Below the pieces are notes generated by a model. The model had not been told where the DNA came from and did not search any database. It was given only the letters and a program-made list of their open reading frames with translations. Of a stretch of DNA of 64,000 bases, positions 18,080 through 26,814 are shown piece after piece. Location of the stretch: the NCBI GenBank assembly GCA_023429995.1, contig JAEZCE010000052.1:186001-250000 (forward strand), written 5' to 3'. Source of the stretch: Bacillota bacterium (GTDB lineage: Bacteria > Bacillota > UBA4882 > UBA8346). A program made the translations under genes and the position numbers. Position 1 is the stretch's first letter. Every line of letters starts with the position of its first letter.

Positions 18080-19411
18080 ATGATATTGATTCGAAAAATC
18101 ATGTGTTTGGTGGCCGTGGTAGTCATTATGATAACCTCTATCGGTTTTGCGGCCCCCAAAACCACCAAACTTGTCTTTTGGACTCATCAAAGACATGACA
18201 TGGATTTGATGAAGCCGGCAATTGATGAATTTAACAAAACCAACAAAGACGGGATATTTATTGATTACGTTATCCAAAGCGAAAACTACCAGCAGAATTT
18301 GGATATGTCATTTGCATCGGGTCAAGCCCCGGATATTTTTAACTGCCAACAGAATGCAATTTATTACGCCCAACGGAATATGGCTTTACCGCTTAATAAA
18401 TTCATTACCTCCGATATGAAAAAGAGATTCGGCAATACGTTATATCACGATGTGGTGAATTACTATAACGGAAATGTTTACAGTTTACCCAACAGTGGCG
18501 GAACATATCGGTTGATCTATAATAAAGATTTATTCAAAAAGGCTCATTTGTCCGGGCCTCCTACCTCGCTGGAACAAATGGTCGAGTATGCCAAGATTAT
18601 TACCGAAGCGGGAAAAGATGAAAAAGCTTACGGCTTCGCCTGCAACTTACGGAATCCGACCAGCGCGATAGGCCGTTCCGCGAGACAAGTGGCCTATCGA
18701 AGCGGACTTTTTTACTATGACTACAAGACCGGCAAGTTTAACTTCGAAGCTTGGAAGCCGGTTATCATGGCCTTCAAAAAGATGGTTGACGATGGTTCGA
18801 TGTTCCCCGGTTCGGAAGCATTAGATATGGATCCGTTGCGCAGCCAATTTGCAGCCGGCAAAATCGGGATGTACATCTCCGCCAACTGGGAGGTTGGTGT
18901 TTTAAACAACCAATTTCCGGCCAAATGTGATTGGGGCGCCGCTCCATTACCAACCGCCAATGGAAAGGCGCTCGGAAAATCCGATACGGACGCTGCGGGC
19001 CGTTGGTTATGCATCGGCAGCCAAACAAAATACCCCAAATTCGCCTGGAAATTTTTGCAATATCTGTATCGCAATGAATTCCTCAAGGAGTATCATGAAA
19101 AAGGATACGGGTTTACGGTTGTGCCGTCTGTGGCCGAAGTCGCCAAACCGGCGAGTTTAAAGGGCGCTGCCGACTTCAAACTTGATCCGAAGCTGGATGG
19201 TATTATTCCGGCCGATCCAACCTGGTATAATATGAATCTTGAAGGCAAAAATTACAATGATGTTCTTTTTGCGGTAATTTACGGCGCTACCAGTTGGGAT
19301 GTTGCTGTTAAGGACTTGAATAACCGTTATAACGAGGCTTATGAAAAAGCAATGAAAAGCGGGGATATCAAAAAAATCATCCTTAAGAATTTTAGCCCTT
19401 CAAAATTGTAA
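18080..19411 (+). CDS. Sugar ABC transporter solute-binding protein (family 1)
   Basis: 443 residues. The signal peptide (about 1-24, ending GFAA-PKTT) has no lipobox cysteine. The mature protein opens with KLVFWTHQRHDMD, a family 1 hallmark, and has aromatic-rich carbohydrate-site segments. GGGAG lies upstream of the ATG. It is the first gene of the second sugar ABC operon; its transcript is followed by a strong hairpin that would raise binding-protein output over permease output. It probably captures uronate-type oligosaccharides released by the GH28-like enzyme, judging from neighbours. Confidence 0.92.
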   Translation: MILIRKIMCLVAVVVIMITSIGFAAPKTTKLVFWTHQRHDMDLMKPAIDEFNKTNKDGIFIDYVIQSENYQQNLDMSFASGQAPDIFNCQQNAIYYAQRNMALPLNKFITSDMKKRFGNTLYHDVVNYYNGNVYSLPNSGGTYRLIYNKDLFKKAHLSGPPTSLEQMVEYAKIITEAGKDEKAYGFACNLRNPTSAIGRSARQVAYRSGLFYYDYKTGKFNFEAWKPVIMAFKKMVDDGSMFPGSEALDMDPLRSQFAAGKIGMYISANWEVGVLNNQFPAKCDWGAAPLPTANGKALGKSDTDAAGRWLCIGSQTKYPKFAWKFLQYLYRNEFLKEYHEKGYGFTVVPSVAEVAKPASLKGAADFKLDPKLDGIIPADPTWYNMNLEGKNYNDVLFAVIYGATSWDVAVKDLNNRYNEAYEKAMKSGDIKKIILKNFSPSKL

Positions 19412-19419
19412 TCCTCCAG

Positions 19420-19458
19420 AAAAAGGGAGTAGAAGGGGCATCCTTCTACTCCCTTTTT
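19420..19458 (+). terminator. Intercistronic terminator between binding protein and permeases
   Basis: Two perfect 17-base arms (19420-19436, 19442-19458; AAAAAGGGAGTAGAAGG and its complement) with a 5-base loop, ending in TTTTT. It is a strong rho-independent hairpin. Its place within the operon suggests partial termination, giving more binding protein than permease. Confidence 0.85.
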
Positions 19459-19558
19459 CTTTCCAAGGGGGCAAGACACGATAAAAAAATAACTAAATCC
19501 TGACATATAAGCAAATAAGGATCCAAACGCAACTACTAAATGATGGGTCGTGACGAGA

Positions 19559-20488
19559 ATGTCTAAGGCGAATGGTTTGTTTCGGCAGGTTCGCAACAAT
19601 AAAGATGTATATCTGATGGTATTTCCCAGTGTTCTATTTTTGGCGGTTTTCGCGCTTTATCCGATATTTTGGGCATTTCGATATATGTTTTATGATTATG
19701 ACGGGTTTCATCAAAGGTTTATCGGGGTTGAAAATTTTATCCGATTATTTTGCCGGGATGTGGATTTTTGGCATTCGGTGTTGAATACGCTGATTTATGC
19801 CGGAGGGAAAATTGTAATTACGATTCCGCTAGCGTTATTACTGGCAATTATACTGAATAATAAATTAAAGGGCAGAAATTTCTTTCGAGTTATATTCTTC
19901 CTGCCGACCATTACCAGCACGGCGGTAATGAGCCTCATCTTTTATCTGCTTTTCAATACCTATAATGGAATTGTAAACCAGCTGCTGTTACAATCGGGAT
20001 TGATCGGTAAACCCATTGAATGGCTGGGAATGCATTATGCTATGCTAACCGCAATTATCGTGGCCATCTGGGGGGCTATCGGCAATAACATAATCTTGTT
20101 TTTAGCCGGCCTGCAGTCAGTTCCGGCGGAGTTGTATGAAAGCGCCTCCATAGACGGGGCTAACAATTTTCAAAAACACATTTATATTACCATTCCGATG
20201 ATCAGTTCAATTAGCCAGTTAGTGGTGATGTTGGCCATTATTTACGGATTAAACGGTTATGAGAGCATCATGGTCTTGACTGGCGGAGGGCCCAATGACG
20301 CCACAAATGTGATGTATTTATATATTTATAAAAAACTCTTCTATCTGTCGGAATCAGGCGCTTCATCCGATCTGCTTCAGTTGGGCTACGGTTCCGCGGT
20401 TGCTTTTGTTTCATCCATCATTGTAGGGTGTATTACCGTATTTTATCTATTATGGAGTAAGAAAAGCGCTGAAAAAGTCAATTTATAA
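19559..20488 (+). CDS. Carbohydrate ABC transporter permease, MalF type
   Basis: 309 residues from ATG 19559 (an in-frame GTG at 19550 is the alternative; neither has a strong site). About six membrane helices. The EAA loop ESASIDGANNFQKHIYITIP and the nearby LTGGGPNDATNV motif are typical of CUT1 MalF-like permeases. It partners with the next permease 35 bases on and with the upstream binding protein. No ATPase is encoded in the cluster. Confidence 0.92.
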   Translation: MSKANGLFRQVRNNKDVYLMVFPSVLFLAVFALYPIFWAFRYMFYDYDGFHQRFIGVENFIRLFCRDVDFWHSVLNTLIYAGGKIVITIPLALLLAIILNNKLKGRNFFRVIFFLPTITSTAVMSLIFYLLFNTYNGIVNQLLLQSGLIGKPIEWLGMHYAMLTAIIVAIWGAIGNNIILFLAGLQSVPAELYESASIDGANNFQKHIYITIPMISSISQLVVMLAIIYGLNGYESIMVLTGGGPNDATNVMYLYIYKKLFYLSESGASSDLLQLGYGSAVAFVSSIIVGCITVFYLLWSKKSAEKVNL

Positions 20489-20523
20489 GGCGAATTGAAA
20501 ACTAATAAAGGAAGTTGAATGCC

Positions 20524-21429
20524 ATGACTACTTCTTCATCGTTGGAACAAAGAAAAAAGATTTTTTTAGAAGAGAAGTCTGCCCCGAAGATCAATTGGGC
20601 TGGAATTTTGGGTACCACGGGCCTCTACATTTTTTTAAGTATGCTGGTGATTTTAATTATTTTTCCTGTTTTATACGCATTTTTAGGTTCGTTTAAGACC
20701 AATGCCGAAGTTACTTTGGGTGGGACGATATTCCCGCAAAAATGGATGGTTGAAAATTATGTAACTGCTTGGAAACAGGCTAATTTTGCGGTTTATACCA
20801 TGAACAGTCTGATAATCTGTTTATCTACAGTTGTTCTGGCATTATTCATTTCATCGTCGGCAGGTTATTGCCTGGCCCGGAGAAATTTCCCGGGTAAAAA
20901 GATTTTAAATGCAGCCTATTTGAGCACCATTTTTATTTCAGTGGGAGCGTTGATTTATAAACCCTTATTTATGTTAATGGTTCAGCTGCATCTCCAAAAT
21001 TCGTTATTGGCAATCATCCTCATTCAAGTTGGGGGGCAGGCCACCAATGTTTTTCTGATTTCCCGGTTTCTGGCCGAGATTCCCATCGAACTGGATGAAT
21101 CGGCGCAGATAGACGGCTGTACTTTTTTTCGGACTTTCTGGAATATTATACTGCCATTGCTGAAACCGGTTTTAGGAGTGGTGGGATTATTCATGTTCCG
21201 GTTATCATGGAACGATTATGTGTTGCCTTCAATCTTTACGATGGCCCGACCTGATTTGCGTCCATTAACGGTGGGTGTGGTCGCGCTGAAATATGGCGCC
21301 AATGCGGCCGCCGAATGGCACTTGATGTTGGCGGGAGCCATGTTTGCGTTATTTCCGATGATCATAATCTATTTAATCGCCAATAAACAATTTCTTAACG
21401 GACTCACAGCCGGCGCTGTCAAAGGATAA
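20524..21429 (+). CDS. Carbohydrate ABC transporter permease, MalG type
   Basis: 301 residues from ATG 20524, nine bases after AAAGGAAG; the in-frame TTG at 20515 is less likely. The EAA loop ESAQIDGCTFFRTFWNIILP and the C-terminal LNGLTAGAVKG are MalG-like features. It forms the membrane channel with the preceding permease. Confidence 0.92.
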   Translation: MTTSSSLEQRKKIFLEEKSAPKINWAGILGTTGLYIFLSMLVILIIFPVLYAFLGSFKTNAEVTLGGTIFPQKWMVENYVTAWKQANFAVYTMNSLIICLSTVVLALFISSSAGYCLARRNFPGKKILNAAYLSTIFISVGALIYKPLFMLMVQLHLQNSLLAIILIQVGGQATNVFLISRFLAEIPIELDESAQIDGCTFFRTFWNIILPLLKPVLGVVGLFMFRLSWNDYVLPSIFTMARPDLRPLTVGVVALKYGANAAAEWHLMLAGAMFALFPMIIIYLIANKQFLNGLTAGAVKG

Positions 21430-21465
21430 GGTTACTTTTCATTCTGTTATTTTCTTAATGGTTTA

Positions 21466-21526
21466 AGGTTTCCTCAGCGCCTTGGCGGGAGAATGGGTTT
21501 TGAATGTATTTTTTGAGTAACACAAA
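21466..21526 (+). repeat. Dispersed non-coding element, copy 1
   Basis: A segment reading roughly CAGCGCC...GGCGGGAGAAT, then GGTTTT and GTATTTT..TGAGTAA, recurs in degenerate form at 51105-51160. This is the style of small intergenic elements with cores like 'ctgcgcctttgcgggaga', found in many genomes. No ORF lies within it. Confidence 0.45.
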
Positions 21527-21553
21527 AATTTTTTAATACGATAGGGTGAGAAA

Positions 21554-22555
21554 ATGTCTAATGGGGTTCATGGTATTTTAAAATCAAGTCCGGTAATTAA
21601 ACGCTTCTCCGGCAATCCGGTTTTGGCGGCCAAAGACGTTCCTGGTGATGCCACACTGATATTCAACGCCGGGGTAACGAAGTATCAGGGAAAGTATGTA
21701 ATGATGTTCCGCAACGACTATAACTATACCAAACAGGGGCCTTTTGGTTTTGAAGGGACCGATATCGGATTGGCGTACAGCAATGACGGAATCCTTTGGG
21801 AGGTACAGACCAAGCAGTGTTTCCGGCTTGAGGACAAGGAGATCATCAGGGTGTATGATCCCAGATTAACGGTAATGGATGGTAAATGCTATCTCTGCTT
21901 TGCCGTCGATACCCATCACGGATTGCGCGGTGGCATTGCGGTAACCGAGGATTTTGAGGAGTTTGAAGTTTTGAGTATGTCGGTCCCCGATAATCGGAAT
22001 ATGGTGCTTTTCCCGGAGCGGATCGACGGGAAATATGTCCGGTTGGAAAGACCATTCCCGGTCTATAGCCGGGGCGGTAAAGACCGCTTCGATATCTGGA
22101 TTTCCGATTCACCGGATTTACAATATTGGGGTAACTCGAAACTGTTATTAACCGTGGAAGATATACCCTTTGCCAACGATAAAATCGGTCCGGCGGCGCC
22201 CCCCATCAAAACCGGCGAGGGCTGGTTAACCACTTTCCATGCGGTCGATCTCGAGCCATCCCGAGGGAAAAACGGATGGGAGGACGTTTGGAAGAAACGC
22301 TATACCGCAGGTTTGATGCTGCTGGATCTGAAGGACCCGTCCAAAATCATTGGAATCTATCAAGAACCTTTGATAGCGCCGGAAACCCAATATGAGAAAG
22401 ACGGATTTCGTAATGATGTTATATTCCCGGGCGGGATGATCCTTGAGGATGATGGAGAAGTAAAAATTTACTATGGCGCCGCTGATACGGTGGAATGTTT
22501 GGCGAGCGCGGATGTCAATGACTTGATAAACTTATGCAAACAGGGAAGAGGTTAA
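21554..22555 (+). CDS. Glycoside hydrolase family 130-like phosphorylase/glycosidase
   Basis: 333 residues, the usual length of a GH130 five-bladed beta-propeller. Blade segments include FNAGVTKYQGKYVMMFRND, DIGLAYSNDGILWE, VYDPRLTVMDGKCYL and VIFPGGMILEDDGEVKIYYGAADT; the terminal GAADT is typical of the family. GH130 enzymes phosphorolyse or hydrolyse beta-mannosides in the cytoplasm. It probably handles an imported oligosaccharide, following the second ABC transporter. GGTGAG lies upstream of the ATG. Confidence 0.88.
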   Translation: MSNGVHGILKSSPVIKRFSGNPVLAAKDVPGDATLIFNAGVTKYQGKYVMMFRNDYNYTKQGPFGFEGTDIGLAYSNDGILWEVQTKQCFRLEDKEIIRVYDPRLTVMDGKCYLCFAVDTHHGLRGGIAVTEDFEEFEVLSMSVPDNRNMVLFPERIDGKYVRLERPFPVYSRGGKDRFDIWISDSPDLQYWGNSKLLLTVEDIPFANDKIGPAAPPIKTGEGWLTTFHAVDLEPSRGKNGWEDVWKKRYTAGLMLLDLKDPSKIIGIYQEPLIAPETQYEKDGFRNDVIFPGGMILEDDGEVKIYYGAADTVECLASADVNDLINLCKQGRG

Positions 22556-22600
22556 TTTCAATTTATATTTCAGAAAAAATGAATAAGGGAGGGATGTTTC

Positions 22601-25024
22601 ATGGGAGTCCAAATATTTAAAAATGCATTCATCACAATAGTAGTCACCGTTTGTAGCATCTTAATGGTTTCCCCAAGCGTACAGGCCGCTACCATCGATA
22701 CTTATCCAATGCCTCCATGCTATACTTCATCAAGCGTGTACTCTCTGAAAGCGGAAGGCGTAAGTGTCCCCGTAATAAGTTACACTGCGGAGTATGATTA
22801 TGCGGAATTTTCAATGTCCGGCGGCTCAGCGACCATAGAAGTAACCGCAGCCTCTCAGAGCAGTATTTCATCTTACTGGATTAGTCCCAAAAAATTAAAT
22901 CTCACGGGTACGCCAAACGGCAACAAACTTACTTTTACCATCAGTAAAGATGAATATTTAGTCATTATCATCAACAAGCAGAAGAAATTAGTTATAGCGG
23001 CTGATCCCGGTGAAACCGATCAACCGGCTTCTTCTGGAACCGGAATATATAATGTCACTTCATCGCCGTATTATGCGGATGGTTCGGGAAACCATATGGC
23101 AACAACGGCAATTCAGAATGCTATAAATGATGCCAGCGCCTATGGCGGAGGTATCGTGTATATTCCCGCGGGCGTTTATATAGTCGGTAATTTGCAGCTT
23201 AAAAATAATATGAAGTTATATCTGGCAGGCGGAGCCGTCTTACGATGTTCTGGAAATCCGGCAGATTATACGACGCACTTTCACAAGGATTCGCTGAATA
23301 AGGATGGAACCTGGTGGATCTATACAGCCAACGGCGCAAACAATGTTAAATTATATGGACGCGGTACCCTTGATGGAAATGGTTATTATCTGAGAAATAC
23401 CAATAACTATCTCAATAATATACTGATGGTTTTGAATTGCAGCAACTTTACATTGGACGGTCTGATCTTAAGGGATGCCGCGCTTTGGGGTTTTATTATT
23501 GCGAGAAGTGACAATAGTACAATTAAAAACTATAAGCATTTTAACTCCCTTACAATGCTCGAAGATGACTGCATCGATGTTTGCGAATCTCAGAATATCA
23601 CTGTTCAGAATGGAATTGGAATCGCCAAGGATGATCCGTTTTCCACAAAGACATGGGACTTTGCAACCACGGATATTTGCGCTAATTGGTATGGTAATCC
23701 GGAAACGCTCAGCAATGTAACATTTGATGATTGTATAACCTGGACCCAAAGCGCTGGATTTAAAATCGGAATGGGGACCAAACAAGATCAAACCGGAGTT
23801 ACTTTTAAAAACTCTGTTGTATATGACGCCTCCCGCGCAATTTCAGTACAGCATGCCTATGGCACGGCAACCGTAAAAGATATAACCTTTGATAATATAG
23901 ATGTGGAATGTGTGAGATCAACCCTATGGGATGGTCCCAATTGGTTATATTGTCAGATTACCAATTCCAGTTCTTTAGGAACGGGCCCAATCATTAATTT
24001 AGTTTTTAATAACATAAAGCTTCGTGAAATGGGAACCAGCTCTTCCGTACTGAAAGGATATAGTAGCACCGATGCTGTAAGGAATGTAATATTTAGCAAT
24101 ATCGTTTTGCCTGATGGTACGGTTGCGACTTCTTTACCGCAAATGAATATAAACTCATTATCGTATTTAGATGGTGTTTCGATTGTAGGACGGGCTGAAA
24201 AATATAGCAATATGTCCGGTATTGTGGCGGAACCATGCTCCGATACAGGCCTGGGGGAGGACATAAGTAGCTGTAATAATAATGACTGGGTTTGCTATGA
24301 TAACGTAGATTTTGGAACCGGAACTTCCGGTATCGATCTGCGGATCGCTTCGAATAATAGCGGCGGAACGATTGAATTACGTCTTGATAGCGCCACAGGC
24401 CCGTTAATTGGTTCGCTGATGGTTAACTCCACAGGAGGATGGCAGTCATGGATGACCCGAAATGTGCCGATAACCAATACCAGCGGCATACGAACCCTCT
24501 ATCTAGTCTTTAAAAAGTCAGACAGCTATGCAGTTGCCAATGTTAATTGGATGGATACTCATGGAAGGTCCAACCTGTTAACCAATAACGGATTTGAAAT
24601 CAATGATGGGGATCAGGATCAATCGCCGAACTACTGGGTAGAATGGACACCCAATGAAACAGAGGGGGCCGGTTATATTGAGGTAAATTCCTCGAAAGCT
24701 CATAGTGGGAGCGCATATTTGGTACACTGGCATGGCAAAGTATCAGGTAGTTACGATGTCGCAACCAATCAGTCGGTAAGTGTTTCCAATGGAATATACA
24801 AATTAGAGTTACATGCAAGAGCATGGGGAGCGCCAACTATAAAAAGAGCGGAGATCAGAAATGCCGGTAGCGACATTGATGTTGATATACCCATTTCTGA
24901 TACCTGGCAATTGGTTACGATTGACAATATCAGTGTAACCACTGGAGTGATTAAAGTCGGTTTCCGGTCTGCAGGGGATGATTGTGGTATGGTTGTTGAT
25001 GATGTGGTTTTAACGAGAAAGTAA
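22601..25024 (+). CDS. Secreted GH28-like beta-helix enzyme with C-terminal carbohydrate-binding modules
   Basis: 807 residues. The signal peptide (about 1-29) ends PSVQAA. An Ig-like N-terminal segment (30-145) precedes a right-handed beta-helix of the polygalacturonase/pectate-lyase superfamily (about 150-540): IPAGVYIVGNLQLKNNMKL and the acidic cluster MLEDDCIDVCESQNIT plus IAKDDPFSTKTW provide candidate catalytic aspartates. Two beta-sandwich modules follow: CBM6-like (about 550-650) and a CBM4/9-like module from LLTNNGFEIN to the end. The exact GH28 catalytic motif is not fully conserved, so substrate is uncertain. It probably cleaves an extracellular polysaccharide for the preceding transporter. 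Confidence 0.82.
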   Translation: MGVQIFKNAFITIVVTVCSILMVSPSVQAATIDTYPMPPCYTSSSVYSLKAEGVSVPVISYTAEYDYAEFSMSGGSATIEVTAASQSSISSYWISPKKLNLTGTPNGNKLTFTISKDEYLVIIINKQKKLVIAADPGETDQPASSGTGIYNVTSSPYYADGSGNHMATTAIQNAINDASAYGGGIVYIPAGVYIVGNLQLKNNMKLYLAGGAVLRCSGNPADYTTHFHKDSLNKDGTWWIYTANGANNVKLYGRGTLDGNGYYLRNTNNYLNNILMVLNCSNFTLDGLILRDAALWGFIIARSDNSTIKNYKHFNSLTMLEDDCIDVCESQNITVQNGIGIAKDDPFSTKTWDFATTDICANWYGNPETLSNVTFDDCITWTQSAGFKIGMGTKQDQTGVTFKNSVVYDASRAISVQHAYGTATVKDITFDNIDVECVRSTLWDGPNWLYCQITNSSSLGTGPIINLVFNNIKLREMGTSSSVLKGYSSTDAVRNVIFSNIVLPDGTVATSLPQMNINSLSYLDGVSIVGRAEKYSNMSGIVAEPCSDTGLGEDISSCNNNDWVCYDNVDFGTGTSGIDLRIASNNSGGTIELRLDSATGPLIGSLMVNSTGGWQSWMTRNVPITNTSGIRTLYLVFKKSDSYAVANVNWMDTHGRSNLLTNNGFEINDGDQDQSPNYWVEWTPNETEGAGYIEVNSSKAHSGSAYLVHWHGKVSGSYDVATNQSVSVSNGIYKLELHARAWGAPTIKRAEIRNAGSDIDVDIPISDTWQLVTIDNISVTTGVIKVGFRSAGDDCGMVVDDVVLTRK

Positions 25025-25268
25025 TAGAGGAAATTCCAAAACCGTCGTTAGGCGCGATACGGAGAGAAATATCATCATTGATGGCCAAATTTTTTACAAA
25101 GGAAAGGGATGGGTAAACGAGAGCTCATCTCTTTTCTCATTGCATTTCACAGGGTTCATACGTCATCGATTCTTAGGCATAAATGAACCTTTGGTTAAAA
25201 TTGCTTTCGATTAAATTCTGGATTTCATTGGTTACCTTGGCAGAGGTATTATCGATTACTAAAATATG

Positions 25269-25297
25269 TTGCATTAATGTTACGAACATGATAGAAT
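25269..25297 (+). promoter_or_regulatory. Promoter of the LacI-ribose operon
   Basis: TTGCAT (25269-25274), a 17-base spacer and TAGAAT (25292-25297) form a good sigma-A promoter. The spacer holds a small ATGTT-ACG-AACAT dyad. The large operator begins at the next base, so bound repressor would cover the transcription start. Confidence 0.8.
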
Positions 25298-25330
25298 TTG
25301 AGTAACCGGTTTAGTAAACCGGTTACTCAA
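25298..25330. promoter_or_regulatory. Perfect 33-bp palindromic LacI-family operator
   Basis: TTGAGTAACCGGTTTA, a central G, then the exact reverse complement. Each half holds a LacI-type core (ACCGGT), so two overlapping operators may be present. It sits between the -10 box and the LacI gene, implying autoregulation and control of the downstream rbs genes. Confidence 0.85.
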
Positions 25331-25350
25331 AAAATGGGGTGGGGATCGAG

Positions 25351-26358
25351 ATGGCTTCCACAATTTCCGATATTGCGCAACGCGCTAATGTTTCCAAAGC
25401 AACCGTCTCCAGAGTGATTAACAACAAATCCGAAGGGGTCGGCGAGGAAACGAAACAAAGAATATTAGATATTATCAAGGAGTTAAATTACCAACCGAGT
25501 TTGATCGCCAGGGGGTTGGTGACAAAACGGATTCATTCTATCGGCCTGATTGTTCCCGATATTGCCAACCCATTTTTTCCGCAATTGGCGCGTGGCGCGG
25601 AGGACTCCGCCTTAAAACGCGGTTATAATTTGTTTCTCTGTAATTCAGATAACAGTCTGGATAAAGAAAAAATTTATATCAATGCTTTTATCAAGAAAAG
25701 TGTCGACGGCGTAATCTTAACTTCCAGTTTATCCAAGTCCAATAGTCATTACCAACTATTGAAAGAAAGAAGTATCCCGTTTATTTTATTGGACCGCTAC
25801 ATTGAAGGAATGGAACACGAGACGGGTGTTTTTTTGGATAATGAAGAAGGAGCTTATCAGGCCACCAACCACCTATTAAGAAACGGCCATGAAAGAATTG
25901 CTTTTGTTTCCGGACCTTTTTCGGTTACCACCGCCTGGCACCGTTTTTTAGGTTTTCAAAAGGCCCATTATGATAAAGGGATTTCCATCGATTATCAGTT
26001 GGTGCGAGAGGGAGAATACCGTCTGGAAACCGGGAGGGAATTTATTGAAGAGTTGTTGGCGAAAAGTATTCCCTTTTCAGCAGTGTTTGCCGGTAATGAC
26101 ATGATCGCCATCGGGGCGCTGAAGGCTTTAAAAAAACATCATATTAAAGTACCCGGCGATGTAGAAGTTATCGGTTTTGATAATATTGATTTAGCGGCTT
26201 TGATTGAACCCGCCCTTTCAACGGTGGCTCAACCTACATACGATATGGGATCTTTGGGAGCCAATATGTTAATTGATTTAATCGAGGGTAAAGAGATCAA
26301 AGAAAATAATCTTCATCTGAAACCGGAATTAATATTCCGGGAAACGACCCGCTCATGA
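25351..26358 (+). CDS. LacI family repressor, probable ribose operon regulator
   Basis: 335 residues from ATG 25351 (GGGGTGGGG upstream; an in-frame GTG at 25339 is the alternative). The N-terminal helix-turn-helix is TISDIAQRANVSKATVSRVI, followed by the hinge helix and a periplasmic-binding-protein-like effector domain (IGLIVPDIANPFF; FAGNDMIAIGALKAL; VIGFDNIDLA). It is most similar in layout to RbsR/CcpA-type regulators. It heads the rbs operon and has a perfect palindromic operator at its own promoter; ribose or a derivative is the likely effector by context. Confidence 0.93.
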   Translation: MASTISDIAQRANVSKATVSRVINNKSEGVGEETKQRILDIIKELNYQPSLIARGLVTKRIHSIGLIVPDIANPFFPQLARGAEDSALKRGYNLFLCNSDNSLDKEKIYINAFIKKSVDGVILTSSLSKSNSHYQLLKERSIPFILLDRYIEGMEHETGVFLDNEEGAYQATNHLLRNGHERIAFVSGPFSVTTAWHRFLGFQKAHYDKGISIDYQLVREGEYRLETGREFIEELLAKSIPFSAVFAGNDMIAIGALKALKKHHIKVPGDVEVIGFDNIDLAALIEPALSTVAQPTYDMGSLGANMLIDLIEGKEIKENNLHLKPELIFRETTRS

Positions 26359-26403
26359 GGAAAATTTTTTATCAAACTATCAAAATTAAAAATGGAGGCT
26401 GCT

Positions 26404-26799
26404 ATGAAAAAAGGGGTTTTACTTAATAGCAATGTTGCTTCGGTCATTTCCGAAATGGGCCATACCGATATGCTGGTGATCGCGGATTGTGGTTTACCGA
26501 TTCCCAATGGCGTCAAAAGAGTCGACCTGGCTTTGACTCAAAATGTGCCGGGAATGATCGAAACGCTCAAAGTTGTATTGACCGAATTACAAGTCGAAGA
26601 AGTGGTTCTCGCTACGGAAGTGGTTGAAACAAGTCCCCAAATATATCAACAGATCAAAGAGGTTTTACAAAATACCAAAGTTACGTTTGTAAGCCATGAA
26701 GAGTTTAAAAATATCACCAAAAATGCCAAGGCTTGTATCCGGACGGGAGAATGTACCGCCTATGCCAATATCATTTTAAAGTCCGGAGTAACTTTTTAG
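26404..26799 (+). CDS. rbsD: D-ribose pyranase
   Basis: 131 residues from ATG 26404 (GGAGG nine bases upstream; the earlier in-frame ATG at 26392 overlaps this site). RbsD family features: MKKGVLLNSNVASVISEMGHTD with the catalytic histidine, ADCGLPIP, and the C-terminal IRTGECTAYANIIL. It converts ribopyranose to ribofuranose, the form phosphorylated by RbsK. First structural gene of the rbs operon, followed 15 bases later by rbsA. Confidence 0.95.
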   Translation: MKKGVLLNSNVASVISEMGHTDMLVIADCGLPIPNGVKRVDLALTQNVPGMIETLKVVLTELQVEEVVLATEVVETSPQIYQQIKEVLQNTKVTFVSHEEFKNITKNAKACIRTGECTAYANIILKSGVTF

Positions 26800-26814
26800 G
26801 GAGGAAAATATTCC

